From Tanypteryx hageni (taxonomy: Eukaryota; Arthropoda; Insecta; Odonata; Petaluridae): DNA of 64,000 bases. The stretch covers positions 71,248,500 through 71,312,499 of the forward strand of contig CM054113.1 in NCBI GenBank assembly GCA_028673005.1, in the 5' to 3' direction. Below are positions 46,945 through 57,718 of the stretch, piece after piece (position 1 is the stretch's first letter; each line of letters begins with the position of its first letter). Below the pieces are notes generated by a model. That model was given only the letters and a program-made list of their open reading frames with translations. It searched no databases and had not been told where the DNA came from. The position numbers and the translations under genes were made by a program.

Positions 46945-46979
46945 GTAGCTGATGAAGGAATAACTCCGAAAGCTTCTAC
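46945..46979 (+). ncRNA. hammerhead ribozyme-like motif
   Basis: GTAG (46945-46948) and CTAC (46976-46979) form stem I. CTGATGA (46949-46955) and GAAA (46968-46971) are the two conserved core strands. GGA (46957-46959) pairs with TCC (46965-46967) as a short stem II with one unpaired A before it. AGCT (46971-46974) is self-complementary, giving a minimal stem III; the cleavage site would follow T46975 (triplet CTT). Hammerheads are known in the terminal repeats of Penelope-like elements, which fits the place. The extra A at 46956 and the 3-bp stem II make activity doubtful. Confidence 0.55.
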
Positions 46980-47150
46980 GTTTGTGATGTTTCTGTGTTG
47001 TTATAGTGTTATTTTACGTGTGTCGCTTCGACATCCCCAGGGCCTCGCCAACCTGAAGTCGTCTGATTGGTGAGTGTTCACTGGGCTTCCTCATCCCAAC
47101 ATCTTGTTGCCGTCCATATATCCATTTTACCTTTCCTTTTCCGTAAGCTG

Positions 47151-47151
<1 letters not shown>

Positions 47152-47190
<39 letters not shown>
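47152..47190. repeat. (TA)n microsatellite
   Basis: Pure alternating TA between the Penelope-like tail and repeat family R. Confidence 0.9.
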
Positions 47191-47194
<4 letters not shown>

Positions 47195-48370
47195 AAACCT
47201 AAGGTACTTCTAGAAGTTCTACAGAGCTGAAATTTGACACGAACATTGTTGATTAGTTACAACCTCTGGAAAAATCCAAATTTCAGAAAAAGTTATATTT
47301 AAGGGGTGTTTTTGACCCCAAAGTCCAATTTTAAACAGCCACAAGAAAAGCATTGAAAACTGTGCAGGGCTATATAAAATTGCACCATACTGTGGAAAAA
47401 GTATGAAGTTTATTTTTCTTAATGACAGAATTCAAATCCACGCTGAATATGTGTAAACATTTGATTTTTACTATAATATTATGAAAATTTTTTCTGTCTT
47501 CGACGATGAACAAGATTATCCAAACAACTTATGATGCATACTTTTCATTTTATCATTTATTTAATATTTATATTGGCTTTAATAGATTTTAAAGTCGTCG
47601 CGGATATGTAGCTCTTTGTGTTCCCAAATTTCATAATTTATCGTTATAAAATACTACAAATACTTTCGAACGGAATATTAAATTGATCACGCGTATTTAT
47701 GCGGCAAAAATAACGCGTGTACTTATTAGTATATACCGAACCCGAGTCCAAAAATAGTTGTTGCTATGGCAACACTCTCGTAATGAGTGATAAAAACTGC
47801 AAAATCGCCATATTTACGCGAAGTTCTAAGAAGTAAAATCGATAAGCAAAAGCGTATGATAAAAATGAAAATTTTCATTCCTTTCCTCAAAGAATAATAC
47901 AAACTCGCTTCGATATTACAATTCCTAGATATTTTAATGTACAAACGAAAATTGCCCTGCACGATAGATTTCATATTTCCCATGTAAATCAAATGGGAAG
48001 GATAGTTCATGGAATCGAACCCGGGACTTCAATCTTCTCAACAAAAACCATCCTCGGGAGCTCGGCCCATGTAGCAAGAGATTTCCACCAAGTTTCATGA
48101 AATTCGGTCTATTGTTTCAAAAGTTTATAAGGGGGACGTACAGACAGACAGACAGGCACAACGATAAAACTATAAGCCTATTTCCATTCTGGAAAGTCTG
48201 CTAAAAATATTAACTAGCATAGGAACGACTTCAATGCCTTTCAATGGGAATTGATTTTCCATACTTTAAGAGCATTAATTTAATGCTTAGACTGCATTAT
48301 AATATTTTTGATTTCAGCCAAGGACGTATACAGATGATGACGTGATAATTGTAAATTAATTTATATATCC
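47188..48370 (+). repeat. repeat family R, plus copy split by an insertion
   Basis: 47188-47505 matches 29388-29740 and 48208-48370 matches 29768-29910. The intervening ~700 bases are absent from the copy at 29388. Confidence 0.6.
47508..48207 (+). mobile_element. unclassified insertion with GACA tract and hairpin-CTAAAAA end
   Basis: Its right end has (GACA)n near 48141-48153, AGCCTATTTCC-ATTCT-GGAAAGTCTGC and TAAAAA, like the tails at 14031-14100 and 31421-31446. A tRNA-like phrase GGAATCGAACCCGGGAC lies near 48011. No coding sequence; the minus frame 47726-48010 has no motif. The left boundary is approximate. Confidence 0.5.
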
Positions 48371-48972
48371 AGATACGTACTAAAAGACACGGACGATGAA
48401 ACTAATCCTAACACAAAATATCCTAATTTTTACATACATTTTAGTGTAACTTATAAGCTATTGTCTTAATGATGATTATAGTTATCGCTTAAAAAAGGCG
48501 ATCTGAGCCATGAAACTTGAAATTGGAAAATTAGGACGGAAAACCGATTGCCAGAGAATTTATAAATTCCGGATGGATGCCTTAATTTCGTAGAAATTGA
48601 AAACTATTATCTTATATAAATGGGCTCTGTGTAGTTCAAATGTAGCCGCGGTCGTGCGGCAATTACTTCTAATTTAATTTTGCAAAAGAAAATAAGTCTG
48701 CAAGTGTGAAAGAGGTATATTTAAGATCCCTCTTATGGGAAATCCCATATAGCGTTCCAACCAACAAACAGATTTAGACCTTTATATATATTAATAATAA
48801 TAGAAACGGTATGAAAATCTGAGGCACGTGCTGGACGTTTTAACAAACAAACCGAGCATGTAAAAAAATTATGGATTGAAGGATTGGTCGATACGTTGCA
48901 GCAGTTAGGTAGAAGAATGGAGGACTTGAGGACGGTTTGGCAAATAGGGAGAAAAAGAGAGGTTTAAAAGAA
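48371..48972. other. AT-rich DNA, nothing recognised
   Basis: No open frame of note, no paired repeat ends. Short TTAATAATAATAG run near 48790. Confidence 0.35.
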
Positions 48973-49717
48973 TCACAAAAATAATAATAAAAGGCTATGT
49001 TGTCTGTCTGTTGGTCTGAGTGTTAAACTATTAAAACGCGTATAACTCGATCAAGGATGTAGATAGAAAATTGAAATTTGGTATAAATTTATATAATGAG
49101 CTAATCAGAATTTGTTTATTAAGGTTGATAAGGTGCCTAATTTAAGAAATAAATGTCCGTTTGTGGTGCTATTTTGAATGGGATGTATTGCACTTTTTCC
49201 TAATAAAAATAATAAATTCTAATTTAATGAAACAAAATTTTATGTGGACTGAAATTTAAATAATATATAATTTACATTATAGTATGTTCCAGAGAGTTAA
49301 AATAATTTTGGCCAGCTAAAGTTGTCTAGCATAATGTTTAACAAATATTCTTTTTGTGTGTAAGATTTGTATCTACGTATATCATGCTTATAGAGATAGG
49401 TACATTTCTGAGGAGGAAATGAGAAGGAGAATGTGAGGGAGAAAGGGATTAGAACGGGAGGGAGGATGGGAAGATGAGAGGGTGAAGAATAGGAGAGAGA
49501 GAGGGACGGAGAATGGGAGGAAGAGAGTGGGAAAATACGAGGGAGAGAGGGAGAATAGGAGGGAGAGGGAGAATAGGAGGGAGAGAGAGAATAGGGGGAG
49601 AAGGAAGGAAAAGAATGGGAGGGAGTAAGAGGAAAGGGAGGAATATGGGAAGTAACTAAATTAATTTTATTACATTATCTGCACAAACCCGTCATACTTG
49701 ACGGGAAATTACGCTAG
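48973..49717 (+). mobile_element. non-autonomous Helitron, complete
   Basis: Begins TCACAAAAATAATAATAAAA after an A and ends with hairpin CCCGTCATACTTGACGGG, nine bases, and CTAG (49714-49717) before a T: the 5'-TC, 3'-hairpin-CTRR and A^T target typical of Helitrons. There is no RepHel coding sequence in its ~745 bp. A polypurine minisatellite occupies the middle. Related 3' ends occur at 23219 and 24205. Confidence 0.75.
49405..49650 (+). repeat. polypurine GGGAGA/AGGAG minisatellite
   Basis: About 250 bases almost purely A and G with irregular units such as GAGGGAGAGAATAGGAGG. It lies inside the Helitron. The homologous Helitron fragment at 24120 keeps only a short GGAGGGAGAGAATGGG, so the array has expanded here. 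Confidence 0.8.
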
Positions 49718-50640
49718 TATGTGTAAGAAGTAGCTATTTATAATGATAATCGTGTTCTGTTAATGATGAAAGGTTATACGGAAGGAAAGAATTTATAACC
49801 TCAATTTCTTTTGTTGCACATCTAAATCTTACTATATCTATGTTTTTACGTCACCATTGATTCACATCTCCCATTATTTTTACCTTTTTTAATCCTCTCA
49901 TCTCCTTGTCTTCCTTTCGTTTTCTAGAAGAGCTTCAGAGCGATTCTAGAGATAGAAGAAATTTTATTTTTCTTAACAAATTACGTAGGCATTTGCGGCA
50001 GATCTAACAAGTTTCAAACGGAAATGATGCTGGTTATTTTTTTAAAATTCTATTTTTGTCCGTACACTTTTCTATATTTGTTCGTGTGTGTATAAAATGT
50101 AAGTCGTAAATTTTCAATCGCATTCGAAATGTACAGTTACATAATTAAAATGTCTGAAGTACTATCAGAAGTTCATTCTGTATTTTCTCTGTAATTCCTC
50201 TATCACTGGTGGTCCATGAAGTTTTCCAAATTAAATTGAAATAATATTATTTTTTACGCGGTAACGATTGGTTACAAATGAATTGGAACCTAAAGGAAAT
50301 GAACCGTTTTGGAGATTCCCTAACAAGACAGCGTGGTTACTTGCGCATAGTCTTACGCAGTGCACTCTTTGACCTTGATTTGTAAGAAAGAATATCTCCC
50401 ATTCATTAAATTATCATCGCATTCCACCATATTTGACAATGTAGATTAATTTAGAAATCAGTGAAAATGGTCTTTTTTGGGATCTAATTATTTTCCAAAA
50501 TTCCTCTGTTTTGGCTAAGTCAATCATAATTTCACGAATGAAAATTTTAAAATTGCACTGATATGTAAAAATATTTAACGCTGGAGCATCCCACTTTAAA
50601 ATACGAATAGCGCCCATCTATTCGTTCAATTGTTTGTATT
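49718..50640. other. intergenic DNA, nothing recognised
   Basis: No domain-bearing frame, no paired repeat ends seen. Confidence 0.35.
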
Positions 50641-51640
50641 TTTCCTGTTGGCTGTTTCATCTTTTGGTTTCGAAACGTCATTTATTCTCCTCGTCCTTCC
50701 TTCCACTACCGCTTTTCCTCCGTCTTCCTCCTCGTCCACTCTCCCTCCTCTTCCGATACCTCTTTCCCTCCTGCTGAGAACCCATCATCCCAACCACGTT
50801 CCAGACTTGAAAATATTGCGGTGCATTCCCTCTCTTTCTCTCCCTCCCTCACCTTTATCTTCTCTTCCTCTCTTTCCGTTTCTCTAAACTTTCTTTCGCC
50901 CACTTCTCTTTCAACTTTCGCTTCCTCTCTATTTTCTTCTCTCTCCTTTTTCTATTGATCATCTCTCTCTCTTATATTGTATATATACTTTCCATATGTT
51001 CTCACGCCCCTCTCCTGCTCTCCATACCATCCTTATTTCCGATGTATCCCCAGCTCTATCTTTCATCTTCCATATCTATCTATCTATCTGTCTGCGTCTG
51101 TCTATCTATCTATCATCTTCTTCTTCCATCTTTTTCCTCCTGTCTCTCCCTAGCATCTCTGCCTATCATCTCTCCCTATCCCCTTTCCCTACCATCTCTC
51201 CCTATCCCCTTTCCCTACCATCTCTCCCTACCATCTCTCTTACCATCTATCCCTACCATCAATCCTTATCAACACTCCCTCCTATATCTGCCTAAAATAT
51301 CTCCTTCCCAACTTTTTCTCCCTCTCTGTTTCTCTCTCCCTATTTCCCTTCCCTCTTCCTCCCTTTACTTTCTCCCTTCTTATTGTTACCTCTCCCATTA
51401 TTACTTCTCCCTCCTTCCCTCTCTTGCCTCATCCATCTATCTCCCACTCTCACTCCCACTTTTCCCTCCCCACCCACCTTCCTAATCTCCTTTAATCTTC
51501 TCCCTTCTCCACTCCCCTATTCCCTTATCCGACGTCTCTTTCTTCCCTCATCCCCTCACCCTGTCTCTCCCCCATCTCTCTCTCTCTCCCGCATCCTTTC
51601 TATCTCTCCTTCGGGAACACAAAAGCCAACCCGTCACATA
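50640..51640 (+). repeat. ~1 kb polypyrimidine tract with tandem subrepeats
   Basis: Very strong C+T bias on plus. Includes (CTAT)n with CTGT variants at 51069-51113 and tandem units of CCCTATCCCCTTTCCCTACCAT-type at 51160-51260. The open frames covering it (176, 118 and 99 codons) are Ser/Pro/Leu low complexity and are by-products of the composition. Confidence 0.8.
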
Positions 51641-54300
51641 ACTCTTTGTTCCTTTCTTTCGGTTTACCCTTATTCTCTCCGCAGCGCTCTTAAGAAGGCG
51701 AGGAAAGAGTTACATTTCTTTACCGCTCGTCGTAAATAAGCTCGCGCACGTCTTTCTTTTATTATTATTGGTATAAGTCTTGTTTATTTATTTTTTATTT
51801 TATACTCCTCCGTCTCTCTCCCTCCCTCTTCATTTTTCGGGGTCGGTCACCTCCTCCGAAATTCCTCCCACGCTGGTTACGCAACGCTTAATAGGAGGTC
51901 CCTTATGGATCCCCCTTCGTGATTCCGAGAGGATAGGGGAGAACATAATCGTTTCTCTTTTTTTCCTGTCGTGTCCTTAGCCGTGTCCGCGGTCGTCTCT
52001 TTTTTTCCACCCGCTTTGCTTAGCCCCATACGGCGAAGATTATTCCTTCGCCGGGGTCCACACTCCATCCCGACTCATTTCCGCGTCGAAGCCGACCGAT
52101 TCCGCCGTGGTATCAAACTGAGAGGGACGGATGAATGGAGGACGTTACGGAGGGAATAAAAAAATGATGAATAGGATATCGGATGATGGGCTATTTTCGG
52201 TCCTCTTTTAACGTTTGTGTGCACGCGCTTAAAAGGAGTGCCGAATGTAAGAAAGGAAGGTTGAACATGTCCAAAGTACGTAATCTGGATCGGTAATTTT
52301 TACGATCGAGTCGTGGACGTGTTCATCGAAAGGCGAATCATCCGCCGAGTCGGATTTTTTTCGTTGCGTGTTATTTCGTTAAGAGCTCGCCCCATATAGA
52401 TACATATAGTGCCCGGAAACCATCTATCTATAGCCGCGAAAGAGTTATAGTCTAAATTCTGTTCTGCTGATGTCTCATTTCGAAATGGATCGATTCTTTG
52501 AGATCAGCTCGTATATTGTTAGAAAGAAAAGGATCGTGTCGTCCCTGTTCTTTTGGTTCGAATGGCTCTGTTAATTTCCATACGTTGCCGTGAATGGATT
52601 TAACGAATTTATGATCTGCGGTCGTTAAATGGACGTCGCACAATTAAGTGACGTCATTTAGTACCAGGGACCTAAATGGACTACTACTACGGTAACCTCT
52701 TGTAAAAAAGATGACGACTTTCTGGAAACATCGATACTTGAAAATAATCACCGTTATGTTAGTCCTCAAATCGTGACGTACTGGAAGGAAATTGTTGTTA
52801 TATGAGAAATGTCAAATGCAATTCAAATATGCGAAAGCTGTTAATATTATCTATCCAATAATGTAGGTTATCTATGATCTGTTTCATCAAATTTGCATAG
52901 TGTTCGAGCTCGACTGTCCTTGTCCAGAACGCCTGTTGTGCGCTTGAGTTAGGACCAATTTTTCACGAAGACAGAGCAGATGTATTTACATCCGACAGGA
53001 ACAGAGAAAGATGTCTATAAAAATTCTAGGCCACTCGAAAAATAACTGAACCGTTCATTAGCGTTTTCAAGAAAATTGAGCGAAACTCTATAGTTTCGGC
53101 TCGGAGAAAATAATGCCTCCGCGAATAAGCGGCCCTTTAAGTTTTACGGCCGTCTTTTTTCTTTATTGGACATATTTCGTCCGCCTTAGCAGCAGCACGC
53201 AGTGCTGCATTGCCGTACGCTGGACATCAAGGGAAATATTTTTTATGGGCCGTAAATTAGTCAGTTGAAAGAGCTTTATTATTGGTCCTAAAGTATTCCG
53301 AGACGTCTGATATCACTTAATATTTTTTCCCGTCCATTTTGACTTTCCCCTCGACCAATTACGTTGTGGATTGTTTTATTTTCTTACCTCCGCTCCGCTC
53401 CGTTGCGTGCCGTCGGATTTGAACCCTGGCAACGACTCCGGCCGCTGTTGTTGTATGAATTACTTCAACGTTGAGATTGTTGCTCCCATGCTAATTTCTC
53501 ATCCAAAAACGTTTTTTTACATCGAAAGACAAGAACGAGAGCATCGGTATAAATTCAGTCCTATGCTATGTTCATTCAGCGGATTCGGTTATGAAACAGT
53601 TTTTTCCTTGACTTGGTCTCGTGTTCTATCGTGGTTCTTTGTTCTTTCGCTGGCACCGATGGGACAGAACCGGTCTTTCTTTCATGCCCTGTCCCTATTT
53701 TGGCCTTCCTTTCAAGGAGTATAATAATGCAATAATACTTTCGGTAGTATTTTACGTTTTCATATCTATAGCAAAAAATTACTCATCCACCTATAAATTA
53801 AATGACTGATTTATAATTTTCGGTAACCATCATGTAAACATCTATTGAAGTATGTAGGTTTTATTTGAAACAGGGATGAGAAATTTACGGTCTGAGTGCC
53901 TCCGAAAGCATATAATGCGGCCCGCAAAGCTGAGATTATAAAACGATCCATGGAATTTAACAAATTTTATCTTAGCTGATTAAAATCGTGATCGTAAAAC
54001 CTTTTCTGTTGAAATTTCCATGCAAAAAATCGTTACTTGGTTTTCGCTAATATAACACATATTGCAGAATCTCTAGGCACCTTCCGGAGAAAACACTTAT
54101 ATGACCTGCAGAAGCACTTGCAATTCCGGCTAATCTTCATTTGACACATCATAATGAATGGTACAGGACTGTTTTTGACGCCTCCCTTTGGGTCGCCTTA
54201 TTTCCAGTCTTTGTTTTAATCCCTTCAAGAGTTCGAGGGATAATTAATTATGTTTCATCAAAAACCTTTCTTTCTCGCTTTTCATAAGACCTAGTTGAAT
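51641..54300. other. non-coding DNA of mixed, partly CG-rich composition
   Basis: No exon recognised. A short perfect hairpin GCAGCAC-GCA-GTGCTGC lies at 53192-53208. 53880-54100 has TGCGGCCCGCAAAG after CAGGGATGAGAAAT, hinting at a decayed hAT MITE without a clear right end. Unlike most of the window, 51840-53420 has no transposon signature and could be conserved non-coding DNA, but comparison is needed to say so. Confidence 0.35.
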
Positions 54301-54301
54301 T

Positions 54302-54425
54302 CATCATCAGCATGCTGCTTTCCGAATCAAGGTTCAGCTGAATCGCTGCCCTCATTTCTCTCTCTCCCCGGAAGTCTCTTTAATATCTTTATAAGTATTA
54401 CAGTTGAATTAGATGAGGGAAGAAA
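54302..54425 (-). mobile_element. RTE-like family B 3' end fragment
   Basis: TGAATCGCTGCC, ATTTCTCTCTCTCCC and TCTTTATAAGTA match 40130-40200 in the same orientation, and CATCATCAGCATGCTG matches the tail. Only the last ~120 bases are present. Confidence 0.65.
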
Positions 54426-54447
54426 GAGACGATGGAATGAAATAGAG

Positions 54448-54738
54448 CGGGGGTTTCCATCCTTGTTCTCGCTAGCACGGCTGTGCTCTTCGGCAGGCTT
54501 ATTTTGGTCTTTGGTAATCTGACTGAGATCATCTGGGATGGTCAAAATCGCGTTTCTTAGCATCACACTTAAGTTTCGTTACTCTCTCTAAACGTATTTC
54601 AGTACATACAGGAAAAAAATTTGACAGTTTAATATAAATTAGGGCCATTCCCGTTTGTTCAAGAGTGTAGTGGTGCTCGCTTTATATTATGTGGTAGAAT
54701 TTGGTGCTCGACAGGTTGAAAAGTTTGAGAAACCCCTG
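54448..54738. mobile_element. hAT MITE
   Basis: Left end CGGGGGTTTCCATCCTTG; right end, read inward, CAGGGGTTTCTCAAACTTT; GAGCACC-like phrases recur inside. Flanking octamers aaatagag (54440-54447) and agataaag (54739-54746) agree at six of eight places. No coding sequence. It sits just after an RTE fragment. Confidence 0.55.
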
Positions 54739-54746
54739 AGATAAAG

Positions 54747-55830
54747 GATACTGTAAGAATGGTGTCATTGAGAAGAGATTTTTAATGGCAAAAAAATTCA
54801 AAAATATCCCCTTTCCTTTTATGACGACGCTGTTCTGCAGGGTGGTGCCCTCAGGCGAAGAAGGGAGTAAACTCCTGGCCACGTCCCGCGCGTAAGCAAC
54901 ACATTTTTCTATGGAAACTGTAGCGCTCGTGTTTGAAAAAAAAATCCGTTAGGAGTGAAGGGAGGATCCGAAGATTTTTAAGATTCAAGCGAACAGGCGG
55001 AGAAATGATGCGTGGAATACTTGCGCCTTTAAAAAAATGCGCGGCGCCTTTAACTTTATGGTAACTGGCGGCACGAAAACACGGAGAGCCTCAACCCAAT
55101 TCGACCCACCCACGCCACAAGGAGTGTAATTTAATATGCATTTCCCATCTCTCCCCATCACTGCCATCTATTCCTTCCAACCGGTTGTGACACCTGGCCA
55201 TTAGATCATTAACATAATGGCCACCATCTCACGAAAGACAGTGAGAGGAAAAAGAGGGAAGGGCGAGGATGCGACACGCTTTCGAACACCTCTCTCTCCC
55301 CCCCTTTTTTCAAAATCTATTTCCGCGACTGCCCCTTTCATTTTATATTTACGTCGTTAACGTTTTTACGGTCTGTCTCTAGGAGGTAAAAGATTCATGA
55401 GGTCAGAAGATCAGATGGATAAGTCGACTAGTTTCTACTTTACTTTCTCTATTTTTTAGGAGAGGAATGATCTCGAATCGTGCGGTTTTTGTTTTTATTT
55501 CATTTCATGCCAAGTAGAGAGTTCTGTTTCTCTCCTGTGAGAGTGGGAGGAGGATAATTTGAATTAACGACAACCGCAATCTCAGAACCCATTGACTTTC
55601 ATGTGAACTCGAGAAAAAACTTTTGATGTGACAAACTTGTTCGTTGCCTGTCATCTTGTTTGTAAAAAAGAATGCATACGAATATATCCATGAAGTAATA
55701 CTTTTTACGCACTTCGTATACTATAATCGCGCATTTGTTGCTCGCGCCTTAAATTCAAGCTAGATTAAAATTTTCAAAGCTTTGACATCTTTTAAAGATC
55801 ATCACTTTTGACTCTAAACATATTATGATG
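54747..55830. other. intergenic DNA, nothing recognised
   Basis: 54830-55320 is somewhat GC-rich. No gene or paired repeat ends seen. Confidence 0.35.
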
Positions 55831-55838
55831 ATTTAATT

Positions 55839-56175
55839 CACTGGTGCCCAAACTACGGCCCGCGGGCCATATGCGGTCCGCGAAGGGGTTTTGTGCGGCC
55901 CGAGAAGCTATGGCGAAAAAGCAATTTGAAAAATTTAACATACAAATTCATCCATTTTTTTAATTTTAATAATAAAACTTTAAATATTGAAATGTTAGCC
56001 ATGAAAACCTTATTTTGACTTGATTTTCGCTTATATCGAACCTCGGAATGTATAGAAAACTTCCGTTTTAAAGTATAATCCGGCCCGCCGAAGAATTGGA
56101 AACGTTCAATGCGGCCCGCCAAGGGATTCACAACCACTGATGTGGCCCGCGATAGGAAAAGTTTTGGCACCACTG
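55839..56175. mobile_element. hAT MITE with perfect 8-bp target duplication
   Basis: Left end CACTGGTGCCCAAACTACGG and right end, read inward, CAGTGGTGCCAAAACTTTTC. The octamer ATTTAATT occurs on both sides (55831-55838 and 56176-56183) without mismatch. Inside, GCGGCCCGCGAAG-like phrases recur about five times. 337 bp, no transposase. The 106-codon minus frame spanning it is a by-product. Confidence 0.85.
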
Positions 56176-56183
56176 ATTTAATT

Positions 56184-57299
56184 GATAGCTAGGATCCATT
56201 TTGTGATGTAAACGAGGCATTTCCGGCGTTATCTTCCAATATCTTTGCGAATATGTGAGAAATTCTGAATCTTTAAAGCTAGTGGAGCAATTGGATCAAA
56301 CGACTTCGTTTCGTGCTACGTTAATCGATTCAAGATTAAGCACTTAAAATAAGAATAATTGAAAAAAGTACGAGTTTATGAAAAACCGGATACCTGCCCA
56401 TTTCGGCTACAATGCAGCCGTCTTCATTGAAAATTCACCGAAGGAAGATTCTAAAAGAATTCATAACTTGCGGCTATTGGAGACACCTGAGACAAGCATA
56501 TTTTCCAATATTTTGAATTTGAAGTGCTTATTCTTGGATTTTTCAGCCATAATTCATTGAGTCCCTGGTGACGTTAATTGATGGCAAGTGTTAATGTCAT
56601 AATTTGTTGGGATAAAACTGGGAAACGGATAATTATTTAGTCCGCTCCTTATATTTTTTTCATTTTTAGTTATTAGTTGAGAATATAATTACTTTCTTTT
56701 AAAACAATATTTTTCGAGGGTTAAAAATTATTTTAAAAAATAAATCGAAATTTTAATATTGTCAAAGGGGATCCAATATTGGAGATTAAGAAACATTTTA
56801 ATTGAAAGAGTAATATTTTTGAAAAAATGTAGTCCTTTTTTGGGTTTTTAAAAACTGAAAGTTAAATTTGTTTCCCAGGAAAATGGTTCAAATAAATTTT
56901 TATGGTTTATTTTTTTACTTATAGAAAGAAGCACGTGGAAAAATGCAAACTACATCAACTTTACGCAGAAGTTGATTTGCTAGAAATTTTCGAGTTGATT
57001 ACTTTGAATTATACTTCAACCAAAGATTACCAGTTAGGTTTATATATCCCATATATTAGTATACACATGCACGGCGTATTTTTTGGCGATACATCCACGT
57101 TCCAAGAATGTTTAAAACTTCGCATAAAAATCCCTCATAGCATAAAATTTAGTATTTCAGGTAAAAGTTTTTTCTAGTCGCGGTGACAATCGTAGTATCA
57201 GCTTGTACTTTTTTCCGTTTGCTTCGTGGTCATATTAACCGATTTTATGCGAATAAAAAATATAACTATGTATTTTATAAAGTTTTGGTATCAAGTATA
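56184..57299. other. AT-rich intergenic DNA with repeat Q copy
   Basis: Apart from repeat Q at 56385-56575 nothing is recognised. The 91-codon frame at 56902-57177 is compositionally ordinary but has no motif I know. Confidence 0.35.
56385..56575 (-). repeat. repeat family Q, copy 2
   Basis: Contains CATTTCGGCTACAATGCAGC CGTCTTCA and, on minus, TTATGGCTGAAAAATCC and GGTGTCTCCAATAGCC. Related to 28964-29120 and 59420-59582; relative orientation of the two halves differs between copies. Confidence 0.5.
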
Positions 57300-57307
57300 A
57301 GTTAAAT

Positions 57308-57710
57308 CAGGGGTTCCCAAAGTGTGGCCTGCGAACTTACTCCTGCAATTCGCGACCAATTTAATAATGTATATTTTATACATGTATAACTCAGGTGTGC
57401 CCAAACTACGGCCCGCGGGCCATATCCGGTCCGCCAATTGTTTTCGCCCGCTACGCCACGAGTTTAACAATTAAAGGATACAATTTAACATAAAATGAAA
57501 GTAGAAAATTATAAAAACAATACCTTTTGTCTTTACCCCTCTATTTCCATAATAGATAGATATATTTAAAACAAATCAGTCAATGCTGACCCGCAACTAA
57601 ACTTAATTTCCGCAAATTATTATTTAACTCTATTTTCAATAGGGTGTAGCCAGCGATGAGTGTAAAAATGAGCTATGTGGCTCTCGAGCCGAAAATTTGG
57701 GGCACCATTG
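57308..57710. mobile_element. hAT MITE with a second hAT end nested inside
   Basis: Left end CAGGGGTTCCCAAAGTGTGG; right end, read inward, CAATGGTGCCCCAAATTTTC. Flanks agttaaat (57300-57307) and ggttaaat (57711-57718) differ in one base. At 57392 another hAT start, CAGGTGTGCCCAAACTACGG, nearly identical to the end at 55839, lies inside without a separate right end. Confidence 0.6.
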
Positions 57711-57718
57711 GGTTAAAT

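Larger units (their letters stand above)
46384..47150 (+). mobile_element. 3' part of a Penelope-like retroelement
   Basis: Consists of the endonuclease frame, a pyrimidine-rich 3' region (46810-46940), a hammerhead-like core (46945-46979) and a tail through TTTACGTGTGTCGCTTCG ... CCTTTTCCGTAAGC, ending at a (TA)n run at 47152. The right boundary is inferred from the microsatellite and the start of repeat family R. Confidence 0.65.

Noticed and set aside
51160..51260. CRISPR-like spaced repeats
   Set aside because: Units are contiguous pyrimidine tandem repeats without spacers, in a eukaryotic context.
50955..51485. 176-codon Ser/Pro/Leu open frame
   Set aside because: By-product of the polypyrimidine tract; no domain, no initiation or splice context.
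53192..53208. microRNA-like hairpin GCAGCAC-GCA-GTGCTGC
   Set aside because: Stem of 7 bp with a 3-base loop is far too short for a pre-miRNA.
53870..54130. hAT MITE starting CAGGGATGAGAAAT
   Set aside because: Contains a GCGGCCCGC phrase, but no right end or 8-bp duplication could be matched.
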